Shown here: positions 20,161 to 27,708 of the stretch, one piece after another
Numbering within the stretch: position 1 is the stretch's first letter
How the letters are laid out: the number at the start of each line of letters is the position of its first letter
NCBI GenBank assembly: GCA_003427395.1
Contig: BFEA01000273.1
Coordinates: 1,464,152 to 1,491,859 of the forward strand
Reading direction: 5' to 3'
From: Chara braunii
Lineage: Eukaryota > Streptophyta > Charophyceae > Charales > Characeae
DNA: 27,708 bases
Position numbers and translations under genes: made by a program
The notes under the pieces: generated by a model
What the model was told of the DNA's origin: nothing
Seen by the model: the letters and a program-made list of their open reading frames with translations, nothing else
Database searches by the model: none

Positions 20161-20530
20161 TGCAGACTTTAAAGAATCGGGGCACTATTACCTATCATGC
20201 AGATGGACAGCCCAAGCGTGGGTAGCCAAGATCGAAGGGGGAACGGCATCACATCATTCAAAGAAGAGTCGGAGCACAACTACCTAGTACGTGAGCGACA
20301 AGTACGAGTGTGAACAACACAAATCACAAGTGAACAGCATTACAACACTCAGAGGTGAATCGGAACACAACCACCCAGTACATGAGTGAAAGGCATGAGT
20401 GTGGTCAGCACAAATCATAAATGAACAGCATTACAACACTCAAAGGTGAATCAGAACACTTCCTAGTACATGAGTGAAAGGCATGAGTGTGGTCAGCACA
20501 ATCACAAGTGAACAACACCGGATCATCAAG
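20161..20530. repeat. 91-bp satellite, subfamily 1 (about 4 units)
   Basis: GAACAGCATTACAACACTCARAGGTG starts at 20332 and 20423, a 91-bp spacing, and each unit carries CCTAGTACATGAGTG or CCCAGTACATGAGTG. Degraded units precede it (CACTATTACCTATCATG at about 20183 and CACAACTACCTAGTACG at about 20276). Same unit length as the two following subfamilies. Confidence 0.85.
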
Positions 20531-21445
20531 GTAAGTATCTGGATATCCCCGCCTATCAATCAAGCACAAAAGACAAGTTTTATCAAGTCTTCAGCCAATG
20601 TATGAGCAACGGAGCATCAAGGTAAGTGCCAAGATACTACCACCTACCAATCAAGCACAAAAGACAAGTTTTATCAAGTCTGCAGCCAATGTATGAGCAG
20701 CGGAGCATCAAGGTAAGTGTCGGGATACTTCCGCCTACCAATCTAGTGCAAAACACAAGAATGAACAGTCTTACAACCAAGATTTGAACAGCGGAACATC
20801 AAGGTAAGTATCGGGATATCACCCCCTACCTACCTAGTGCAAAACACAAGATTGAACAGTCCTACAACCAAGATTTGAACAGCGGAACATCAAGGTAAGT
20901 ATTAGGATATCACAGTCTACCTACCTAGTGCAAAACGCAAGATTGAACAGTCCTACAACCAAGATTTGAACAGCGGAACATCAAGGTAAGTATCGGGATA
21001 TCACCGCCTACCTACCTAGTGCAANATTGAACAGTCCTACAACCAAGATTTGAACAGCGGAACATCAAGGTAAGTATCGGGATATCACCGCCTACCTACC
21101 TAGTGCAAAACACAAGATTGCACAGTCCTACAACCAAGATTTGAACAGCGGAACATCAAGGTAAGTATCAGGATATCACCGCCTACCTACCTAGTGCAAA
21201 ACACAAGATTGAACAGTCCTACAGCCAAGATTTAAACAGAGGAAAGTATCGGGATATCACCGCCTACCTACCTAGTACAAAACACAAGATAGAACAATCC
21301 TACAGCCAATGTATGAGCAGCGGAGCATCAAGGTAAGTGTCGGGATACTACCGCCTACCAATCAACCACAAAAGACAAGAATGAACAGTCCTACAGCCAA
21401 GGTTTGAGCAGCAGATCATCAAGGTAAGCCTCACGATATCCCCGC
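20531..21445. repeat. 91-bp satellite, subfamily 2, each unit with CAAGGTAAGT (about 10 units)
   Basis: GTAAGT begins at 20531, 20622, 20713, 20804, 20895, 20986, 21070, 21161 and 21333 (GTAAGC at 21424). Spacing is 91 bp except for one 84-bp unit containing the N at 21025 and one unit near 21242 that lost the word. The consensus contains GATTGAACAGTCCTACAACC and GATTTGAACAGCGGAACATC. CAAGGTAAGT matches the eukaryotic 5' splice-site consensus closely. Confidence 0.95.
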
Positions 21446-22830
21446 CTACCTACCTAGTGCAAAACACAATATTGAACAGCCCAACCATAGGGGAAAAGGC
21501 AGCGGAGCATCCGAGGATGAATCACAAGACACATTGCTACAAAATGAGACAAAAATGAGAGATTGAACAGGCGAAACACAAGGGCAAGGGCAGCTGAGCA
21601 TCCTAGGATGAATCACAATACATATCATCACCAAATGAGACCAGAATGAGGGATTGAACAGGCCAAACACAAGGGAAAGGGCAGCGGAGCATCCTAGGAT
21701 GAATCGCAATACACATTACTACTAAATGAGACCACGATGAGAGATTGAACAGACCAAACACAGGGGAAAGGGCAGCGGAGCATCCTAGGATGAATCGCAA
21801 CACATACCATCACCAAATGACACCAAGATGAGGGATTGATCTGGCCAAACACAAGGGGAAGGACAGCGGAGCATCCTAGGATGAATCGCAACACATACCA
21901 TCACCAAATGAGACTAGAATGAGGGATTGAACAGGCCAAACACAAGGGAAAGGGCAGCGGAGTATCCTATGATGAATCGCAATACATATTACTACCAAAT
22001 GAGACCCAGATGAAAGATTGAATACGCCACATAGGAAAGGGCAGCGGAGCATCCTAGGATGAATTGCAACACATATTACTACCAAATGAGACCAAGATAA
22101 GAGATTGAACAGGCCAAACACAAGGGAAAGGGCAGCGGAGCATCCTAGGATGAATCGCAACACAAATTACTACCAAATGAGACGAAGATGAGAGATTGAG
22201 CAGACCAAACACAGAGGGAAGGGCAGCGGAGCATCCTAGGATGAATCGTAATACATACCATCACCAAATGAGACCAAGATGGGAGACTGAACAGGCCAAA
22301 CACAAGGGAAAGGGCAGCGGAGCATCCTAGGATGGATCACAACACATATTACTACCAAATGAGACCAAGATGAGAGATTGAACAGGCCAAACACAAGGGA
22401 AAGGGCAGCGGAGCATCCTAGGAGGAATCGCAACAGACATTACTACCACATGATACCAAGATGAGAGATTGAATAGACCAAACACAGGGGAAATGGCAGC
22501 GGAGCATCCTAGGATGGATCGCAACATATACCATCACCAAATGAGACCAAGATGGGAGATTGAACAGGCCAAACACAAGGGAAAGGGCAGCGGAGCATAC
22601 TAGGATGAATTGCAACACATACCATCACCAAGTGAGACCAAGATGAGAGATTGAACAGACCAAACACAAGGGAAAGGGTAGCAGAGCATCCTAGGATGAA
22701 TCGCAATACACATTACTACCAAACGAGACCAAAATGAGAGATTGAACAGACCAAACACAAGGGAAAGGGCAGCGGAGCATCCTAGGATGAATCGCAACAC
22801 ATACCATCACCAAATGAGATCAGAATGGGG
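21446..22830. repeat. 91-bp satellite, subfamily 3 (about 15 units)
   Basis: AGCGGAGCATCCTAGGATG marks each unit, first near 21501 and then every 91 bp to 22773 with small indels (one unit near 22020 is shortened). The consensus includes GAGATTGAACAGGCCAAACA and AAGGGAAAGGGCAGCGGAGC, which aligns with subfamily 2 (GATTGAACAG..., AGCGGAACATC). The splice-like GGTAAGT is replaced by CCTAGGATG. Minus-strand frames of about 66 codons repeat every three units shifted; they are artefacts. Confidence 0.95.
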
Positions 22831-22834
22831 GATT

Positions 22835-22981
22835 GAGAGCGAGAGAGAAAGAAAAATAAGAAGAGGAAGAAGAAGGAGAAGGAGGAGGAGAGGAGGAGAA
22901 AAAAAGGAAAGAGGAGAAAGGAGGAGAAAAAGTAGAAGAAGGAGAGGAAGAAGAAAAAGAAGAAGAAGAAGAAGAAGGAAC
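22835..22981. repeat. Polypurine (GAA/GGA) tract
   Basis: About 147 bases are almost purely A and G (GAGAGAAAG, AGAAGG, GGAGGAGAGG, AAGAAGAAG) directly after the satellite. Frames on either strand are composition artefacts. Capable of triplex formation. Confidence 0.95.
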
Positions 22982-23262
22982 TTCTTTCCTCCACTCACCC
23001 CTACTTGTCCCCTTGGTGATGGAGTCTCAATCCTGGTGCTCCCTCCCTGGCTTTGGCTTCCACCTTCCCCAAACTCTCTCCTCCTTTCTTTTCACTTTCT
23101 TCAGGCTATGGTAGGCTCTTCGCACCTTGGCTAAGGAGTCCTCCCCTCTAGAAGGGTTAATGGGGACTCCTTCAAGCCTCTCCCTCTCTCCCACAACCTG
23201 GGGCTATGACGGACTACGTTCCTCACTATTATCCAACCTCTAGAGCTTCCTCCTCTAACAGG

Positions 23263-23610
23263 CATTTCGTTAAAATTGACATTTTTTACTATTTTCACGA
23301 AATTGAACTTCCAAAAAAACACAGTATTTTTTGATATTTTCTTGCGCCGACCACATTAGACCATTGATGGTCCGGCGGCCCAGGACGCCGGACCATCTGA
23401 TATGCCTCAATTTTTTTTCTTTTTTTTTTGACCCTCGGATGTATTTTGACGGTACTTTACGATGAGATGCATCAGATGGTCCGGAGTCCCCAGGACGCCG
23501 GACCATCAATAGTCCGATGTCGTGGGCACAAAAACACACTAAAAAACTCAGTTTTTTCTTGGATGCCCAATTTCATGAAAATAGTAAAAAATATCAATTT
23601 TAACGAAATG
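23263..23610. mobile_element. Foldback/MITE-like element with about 147-bp inverted arms
   Basis: The left arm (23263-23409) begins CATTTCGTTAAAATTGA and is the reverse complement, at roughly 85-90% in the outer 50 bases, of the right arm (23463-23610), which ends TTTTAACGAAATG. The loop is about 53 bases of T-rich sequence. Each arm holds its own smaller hairpin: at 23366-23397 a perfect 12-bp stem (GATGGTCCGGCG with CGCCGGACCATC), and at 23475-23507 a 10-bp stem (GATGGTCCGG with CCGGACCATC). No transposase and no clear target duplication. It is a non-autonomous element or a hairpin-forming repeat. Confidence 0.85.
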
Positions 23611-24484
23611 TTAGTTCTCTAGCCGATCACCATATCCAGGCTCTAGACAGGCAGCAGTTCCCCTCCTCTCACTTCTAAGTGAGTAGAGCTCTCCCACGGG
23701 CTCATTTGGGCAGCATGGGCTCTCCTCATGCAAGTGTGAGAGTGGTGGACTGAACCTCCAGCTTTTGTAGGCTGAAACAGGTGCACCGCCCAGCCCATAG
23801 GCCTTCCCATGTGCCCTAAGGTGGACCGAGGTACCCCCAAGGCAATTTTTCACCACTAGGCCCTTCCAGGGGTACCTGGGCCTCATTTTGGCAAGGTACA
23901 TGCAGTCCAAGTGGTTGATACCAACTCGGACTACCCCTTGGCCCCCCTTGGCCTCATCTCATCTTCAAAAATGTTGTCTCATAGGGCCCCTAAGGTGCAG
24001 CCTTTCTCGAAAATTGAAGGCCTAGAGGCATTTTCCTTGCCCTTTTCTGATCTAGGCCTCTTTTGAGTAGGCCGGCCTATTTTCCCATGTGGCGGCACAT
24101 TTTCAGCCTTGGATCTGGCTGAGATCCAAGGTCTACAATATTCCGAGCTACCCCCAAGTGATTTTTGCTTCAATTTTGGACCTCTAAGTCCATTTTTTCA
24201 ATTTCTGATGAATCTGGCTCTCTTCTAGGGCCAAATGCACAAATTTGTTTTTTTCCCTCTTCTGTTTCTTTCCTTTTTGGGATGCCACCTCATTCTGGAG
24301 CTAGCCGTTTTGTGCTGCCCCACAAAAACGGCTAGTTCTCCTCCACCATGAGATCTGATCTCAAATCCATGGCTCACAGAAAAAACGGTCAACTCATTTC
24401 TGCATTTTCTCTCATTTTCTTCTCTTTAATTTAGATTTCTGCAATCCGGATTGCCATCCTTGAATCTTTGAGGGATGAGGTCAT
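23611..24484. other. Hairpin-rich sequence, left of direct repeat A
   Basis: No gene supported. Weak internal repetition: CCGAGGTACCCCCAAG near 23826 resembles CCGAGCTACCCCCAAG near 24147. Foldbacks: 24297-24341 (GGAGCTAGCCGTTTTGTG against CACAAAAACGGCTAG), 24349-24363 (TGAGATC, T, GATCTCA) and 24441-24454 (palindrome GCAATCCGGATTGC). Confidence 0.6.
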
Positions 24485-25085
24485 CATAGGGACCTGCCAG
24501 TCCCTACTGCAGCAGTCCCAACAGGCCCGCACATTCCTTTCCACTCATTTCTCCCCTTTTGTCTCATTCTCCCTCTTTTTTCTCCCCTTCTTCTCTCCTT
24601 CTCTTTTATTTCTGTTGTGACAAGTGTCAAGCAGCTGTGCAGTCTTTTCTCTAGGTTTTAGAACCCCACCTAAGGCCAGATTCTCAGCAGTCATTAGGTC
24701 GTTATACTTCGGATTGCAATAGTAGCACCCCCATGCTCATAGGGAGCTTCATTTTGCCTCCGTTATTTTCGATTTTTGGTTCCCTTGCTCCGATTTTTCT
24801 CGGACAACCATTTTCTCATGTGGAGCCCCTTGAGGCTCTATTTTCTCAAGCCTAGATAGTCCGCGATATCTCGGACTGCTGGGCAAGCCCCCTACCACCA
24901 TTATTCCTCATTGTCTTCCTCTCGTGGCCCTCCCATTTGGTTCTGCTGGCGCTTCCACTAGTAGTGCTGATATTTATCACCGTCTAGATCCTTGATCTCG
25001 ACGGCACCGCCCGCTAATGCCGTTGTTTATTTTCTTTGCTTGGCTCAAGGCTCCCTTAGGAACACCCCGGGTCCCCGCCACTTTC
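24485..25085. repeat. Diverged direct repeat A (pairs with 25770-26370)
   Basis: Landmarks recur at a constant offset of about 1,284 bp: GGGACCTGCCAGTCCCTACT (24499) with GGGACCTGTCAGTCCCTACT (25783), CGGATTGCAAT (24708) with CGGACTGCAAT (25992), the hairpin at 24858-24877 with that at 26142-26159, and GATCCTTGATCTCGACGG (24987) with GATCCTTGATCTTGACGG (26271). Intervening sequence is only loosely conserved, so the duplication is old. Confidence 0.75.
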
Positions 25086-25384
25086 TCCATACTAGTTCCA
25101 TTTTTTTATCCCGCCGAAAGTCCCGCCGGCTCGCGCCCCATTTTTTCGACTTTTATTATTTGGGTTCACTTTGGTCCCCGACAACATCCCGGATGGTGCC
25201 TCATTTTATTTTTGTGATCCCCTTGTCCTCGGCGGTCCATCACTCCTCCTTTGCGTGCCGATTTTTTCTGGCCGTGAGATCTCATCTCACGGTTGCCGTT
25301 TACTGTCTTCGTTTGCCTCATGCCGAAATCTCATTTTTCTAGCCTATTGGCCTTGACGTAACTCATTTTCCCTTAGCTTAGGTA

Positions 25385-25613
25385 TCCTTATGCAGTCCGT
25401 TGTAACTCGGACTGCAGTAGGGGTCAATTCTCTAGCCCCATTCCCTCACAACTAGCCCCTTACTTGAAAAAAAGCAAAAACTCCTGGATGCGTCCGGACT
25501 TGACTTTGGCTCTAGATGCATCTAAAACATGTGTTTCTCCTCTTTCATGCAATCCGTTATTTTTCGGTTGCATGGGGCCTTTATTTTCTTTGATTTTCTC
25601 TGTAAAAATCAAA
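25385..25613. other. Cluster of perfect small hairpins
   Basis: 25391-25416 has 9-bp arms TGCAGTCCG and CGGACTGCA with an 8-nt loop. 25547-25573 has ATGCAATCCG and CGGTTGCAT with an 8-nt loop. 25589-25613 has TTTGATTTT and AAAATCAAA with a 7-nt loop. 25272-25292 just upstream has CCGTGAGAT and ATCTCACGG with a 3-nt loop. Resembling hairpins lie in repeats A and B. Confidence 0.8.
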
Positions 25614-25769
25614 GAAAGTCAAGGTTCTTTTTCAACCGCCATATTCCAGGATGAATCTGGTCATGGAGGCACCTCCTCAACTGACCGTTTTTGGCTGTTA
25701 GTGCCCTTCTGTCTTTTCCTCTCTCTTTCTTTTTCTTTTTCTTTTTCTTTTCTTTTCTTTTTCCTCCAC

Positions 25770-26370
25770 TTGTGGACAGTAGGGACCTGTCAGTCCCTAC
25801 TTGCTGCAGTCCCTACTGACGGCCAACTCATTCACTCCCTCTCACTCATTTTGTCTTATTCTCCTACGTTTTTCTTTTTCTCTCATTTTTCTTTTTGCAT
25901 GTCAAGTGTCAACTAGCTGTTAAGGCCCTTTTTTAGGCCCTCCCTCTTAGTTTTGGCCCTTCCTCTTCCCATGGTGCAGTTCGTTGTAGCCCGGACTGCA
26001 ATTTTGGCCTTCCCATGCCCATTAGAGCCTCCTTTTACTTCCATTCTTCTCCCGCAGTGGACTCCCCTACTCCGATTTACCCCGGGGGCCTTATTTTCCC
26101 ATGGGCTTTTTTTTTAACTCGATTTTTCTTGGGGGAGGCTGATCCGAGATTTCTCGGATTGCTCCCATGCCTCCTACTTCAATTTTCTTCACTTTTCTTT
26201 TTCTTCTCAACCTCCCCGTTCGCTCTCACTAGTACCCACACTAACGGAGCTAATATTCTTTGGCCGTCAAGATCCTTGATCTTGACGGTGCGCCTTGCTT
26301 TAGTTATTTGCACCTCACATCGCTCCTTGCTTTTTCTCTCGGGGCGTCACGAATCCCCGCCACTTGTCCC
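25770..26370. repeat. Diverged direct repeat B (pairs with 24485-25085)
   Basis: Partner of repeat A. It contains hairpins at 25975-26000 (TGCAGTTCG and CGGACTGCA, 8-nt loop), 26142-26159 (ATCCGAGA and TCTCGGAT) and 26264-26288 (CCGTCAAGATC and GATCTTGACGG, 3-nt loop). The last is also present in A at 24980-25004 with one mismatch. Confidence 0.75.
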
Positions 26371-26380
26371 ATGTTATTCC

Positions 26381-26530
26381 TTGGTACTCGTCCCGCCGTG
26401 GTCCGCCGACACTTGTCCCGCCGATGGTCTCCGACACGTAGTCCCGTCGGCGGCCCCCGACACTCAGTCTCGTCGGCGGTCCCCGACACTTAGTCCTGTC
26501 GGCGTTCCCCGACACTTAGTCCCCACTACC
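26381..26530. repeat. 25-26 bp tandem repeat CCGACACTTAGTCCCGTCGGCGGTCC
   Basis: CGACAC starts at 26407, 26432, 26458, 26484 and 26510, giving 25-26 bp spacing and about 4.5 units. Each unit contains GTCCCGTCGGCGG or a variant, so it is GC-rich and partly self-complementary. Open frames through it on both strands follow from the repetition. Confidence 0.88.
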
Positions 26531-26766
26531 ATTGCTCTCTCTTTGGTCTCATGCATCCCCTTGGCCTCCGTTGTCTCGAACTCTAGTGCCTCGTCCGTCC
26601 TCAAGCTGCATCCTTCCCCGCCCGAGCCTCCACGCTCGTTTCCCTGTCGGTGCTAGCTCTAACCTGCGGTTCCCAACTCGGGATGTCGTTGCTCTCGGCA
26701 GCTTATTCCTTTGCTCTTTCTCTTCCCGTTCCTCCTTATTCCCGATTTCTCTGCCGTACACAAATT

Positions 26767-26780
26767 GGCTCTATAAAAGC
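26767..26780 (+). promoter_or_regulatory. TATA-like element CTCTATAAAAG near the insertion's right end
   Basis: GGCTCTATAAAAGCTC lies about 50 bases inside the CCCGACA terminus. It matches a plant TATA box. No transcript start can be shown. If the insertion is LTR-derived, this would suit an LTR promoter close to an R region. Confidence 0.35.
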
Positions 26781-26823
26781 TCTTGAGTGATGGGAAGTCA
26801 TTCGGGACCCATCGGTCCCGACA

Positions 26824-26827
26824 ACGG
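26824..26827. repeat. Right target-site duplication (ACGG, or ACGGT to 26828)
   Basis: Second copy of the target duplication at 16978-16981. It is followed by AAATTCGTACAA, which on the minus strand encodes LYEF, the residues that precede TVMPF in the interrupted RT. Confidence 0.85.
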
Positions 26828-27400
26828 TAAATTCGTACAACCCATCGCGAGTTTGGAATGCAGTTTTATGTTGGTTTGTTGGGTCGACTTCAATCTGGTG
26901 GTAACCTGACTTGAGATTGATCTTGGTGAAGGCCTTGCATCCACCTGCAGCATCAAGCAGATCATTAATGCGCGACAAAGGTTATGCATTCTTTTTTGTT
27001 ATTCTATTCAGTCCTCGGTAACCGATACACATCTGTAGCTTGCCTCCTTTCTTAGTGACAAACAAAACTGGTGCACCGAATTCGGATTCGCTTGGCTTGA
27101 TCCAACCTTTTTCAAGCATGTGATCAATCTGCCTTTGCAACTCTTTCAATTCGCCTGAGGCCCTGAGCCCATTCGATGGACGCAACCCTTTGGAGGAGTG
27201 TTGCCTTCTATCAACTCGATCTTGTATCGGATCGGACTCACGGAAGCTTCATGCAGTTCGGCAAAAAAATCAAGAAATCGGTTGAGAAGGCTGTGGATCT
27301 CTTATGAGATCTTTGGAGGTGGATCATCAGAATCTGATGCAAGCATACGGACTGCATAGGTGTAGCCAAAACAACAGGATTTGAAGCACACTCGTTTGGA
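26824..27400 (-). pseudogene. First half of gypsy element 2: protease-RT linker and RT fingers
   Basis: On the minus strand the order is a linker (LLNRFLDFFAELHEAS), the pre-RT block RYKIELIEGNTPPKG, then RQIDHMLEKGWIKPSESEFG, APVLFVTKKGGKLQMCIGYR, GLNRITKKNA, a TAA where Tyr is usual (near 26979), PLSRINDLLDAAGG, and AFTKINLKSGYHQIEVD with the first catalytic Asp position replaced by Asn (KIN for the usual KID/KTD). It stops abruptly after YEFTV at the target duplication. A frameshift lies near 27170 and another stop near 27305. It continues at 16981 on the far side of the insertion. The N-terminal pol and any gag would lie to the right, where the window is artefactual. Confidence 0.92.
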
Positions 27401-27420
27401 CTACCGTCGTAACCCGAAAA

Positions 27421-27575
27421 CAAGGTACGTACCTTTTATTCAAATTACCTCCGAAAAATGGGTTCCGAGAAATCGCCGCTAAATTTTCGAATAGAAGGTA
27501 CCCTCGAATACAAGGTACGTACCTTGGATGCTAAATTTTCGAATAGAAGGTACCCTCGAATATAAGGTACGTACC
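27421..27575. repeat. 52-bp direct repeat with GGTACGTACC palindromes
   Basis: GCTAAATTTTCGAATAGAAG starts at 27478 and 27530 (52 bp apart). The 10-bp palindrome GGTACGTACC occurs three times (about 27424, 27514 and 27566). It runs directly into the adapter, so its true right-hand end is unknown, and the repetition itself might be affected by misassembly. Confidence 0.8.
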
Positions 27576-27613
27576 CTGTCTCTTATACACATCTAGATGT
27601 GTATAAGAGACAG
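27576..27613. other. Nextera mate-pair junction adapter (Tn5 mosaic ends), assembly artefact
   Basis: The 19-bp Tn5 mosaic end CTGTCTCTTATACACATCT (27576-27594) is followed directly by its reverse complement AGATGTGTATAAGAGACAG (27595-27613). This perfect 38-bp head-to-head pair is the known circularisation junction of Nextera mate-pair libraries. It is laboratory sequence, not a natural transposon. Confidence 0.99.
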
Positions 27614-27708
27614 GCGCATACTCGTTCATTGAGACTATTGAACAGGCCAGGGCGAAGTCCGAGACAGTATGAGAGTGCTCAGACTCCTTTTTTCAGAGAC
27701 GTCACCCC
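27614..27708. other. Exact 95-bp copy of 13680-13774 attached through the adapter
   Basis: Every base from 27614 to the window end equals 13680-13774 in direct orientation. It covers the last 19 codons of the 83-aa ORF and its 3' flank, and stops three bases before the N at 13777. Because it follows the mate-pair adapter, it is best read as the other end of a circularised library fragment and not as a second genomic copy. Confidence 0.97.

Larger units (their letters stand above)
16982..26823. mobile_element. 9.84-kb repeat-filled insertion inside the RT of element 2
   Basis: The insertion starts TGTTGGGCCGA and ends CCCGACA. The reverse complement of the right end (TGTCGGGACCGA) matches the left end at 10 of 12 aligned columns, including TG/CA termini. 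It is bounded by a 4-5 bp target duplication and splits the RT exactly between residues that are adjacent in all gypsy RTs, so it is a true secondary insertion and not a misjoin. No LTR-length direct repeat is seen between the two ends, and no transposase or pol domain is recognised inside. TG...CA with 4-5 bp duplication fits an LTR-type integrase product; short inverted ends with 4-bp duplication would also suit a Ginger-like DNA transposon. The class is unresolved. The interior is satellite DNA, a foldback element and hairpin-rich repeats. Confidence 0.75.

Noticed and set aside
18279-22830. Many frames of 60-120 codons on both strands in the satellite arrays
   Set aside because: They repeat with the array period, shift frame from unit to unit and lack any domain. 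They are repeat artefacts.
20531-22830. Possible CRISPR array
   Set aside because: The whole 91-bp unit is repeated with no unique spacers, and the context is eukaryotic mobile DNA.
25464-25916. 150-codon plus-strand frame with Ser/Phe runs
   Set aside because: It runs through poly-CTTT sequence and hairpin repeats. The pyrimidine-rich composition explains its length.
26015-26656. 213-codon plus-strand frame
   Set aside because: The strand is C/T-rich, which removes stop codons by composition. It crosses a 26-bp tandem repeat, and the homologous repeat A does not preserve the frame.
27576-27613. Natural Tn5-like insertion end
   Set aside because: Two mosaic ends joined head to head with no transposon body, exactly matching the mate-pair junction adapter, indicate laboratory origin.
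1-27708. tRNA, rRNA or spliceosomal RNA genes
   Set aside because: No TPsiC-like box with a matching acceptor stem and no rRNA or snRNA core words were found by eye. A covariance-model scan would settle this.

Overview
The window is repeat-rich nuclear DNA from a eukaryote with a large, transposon-laden genome, most likely a plant or a streptophyte alga. The grounds are two decayed Ty3/gypsy retroelements in opposite orientation, minisatellite and microsatellite arrays, a foldback MITE-like element, and no bacterial-style operons, tRNA or rRNA genes. The pol of the left gypsy belongs to a divergent group that I associate with basidiomycete fungi and charophytes such as Chara; that placement is from memory of the family and is an inference.

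Layout. 1-960: a 124-bp tandem repeat, then a very GC-rich 54-bp minisatellite. 963-5017 (+): a Ty3/gypsy pol with protease, reverse transcriptase, RNase H and integrase in order, broken by frameshifts and stops, with no recognisable gag. 5018-7000: noncoding flank carrying a dispersed 15-bp motif and a 69-bp in-frame repeat. 7000-15500: unannotated DNA with four plausible but unrecognised small ORFs (7176-7475 minus; 9291-9827, 13487-13738 and 14618-15223 plus). Three of these look alike in predicted strand-helix layout. 16130-27400 (-): a second gypsy element whose RT is split by an insertion of about 9.84 kb at 16982-26823, flanked by a 4-5 bp target duplication (ACGG/ACGGT). Removing the insertion and one duplication restores the RT reading frame. 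The insertion carries almost nothing but repeats: a GA tract, a 53-54 bp G-rich minisatellite with a 647-bp higher-order period, a 91-bp satellite in three successive subfamilies, a polypurine tract, a 348-bp foldback element, and two 1.28-kb-spaced direct repeats full of small hairpins.

The last 133 bases are not natural sequence order. A perfect 38-bp Nextera mate-pair junction adapter (27576-27613) is followed by an exact 95-bp copy of 13680-13774. The right end of the contig is therefore a library artefact, and nothing right of 27575 should be read as genomic neighbourhood.

No intact host gene with a known function was identified. The story is one of nested mobile DNA: retroelement, then insertion, then satellite expansion and a foldback element inside it.
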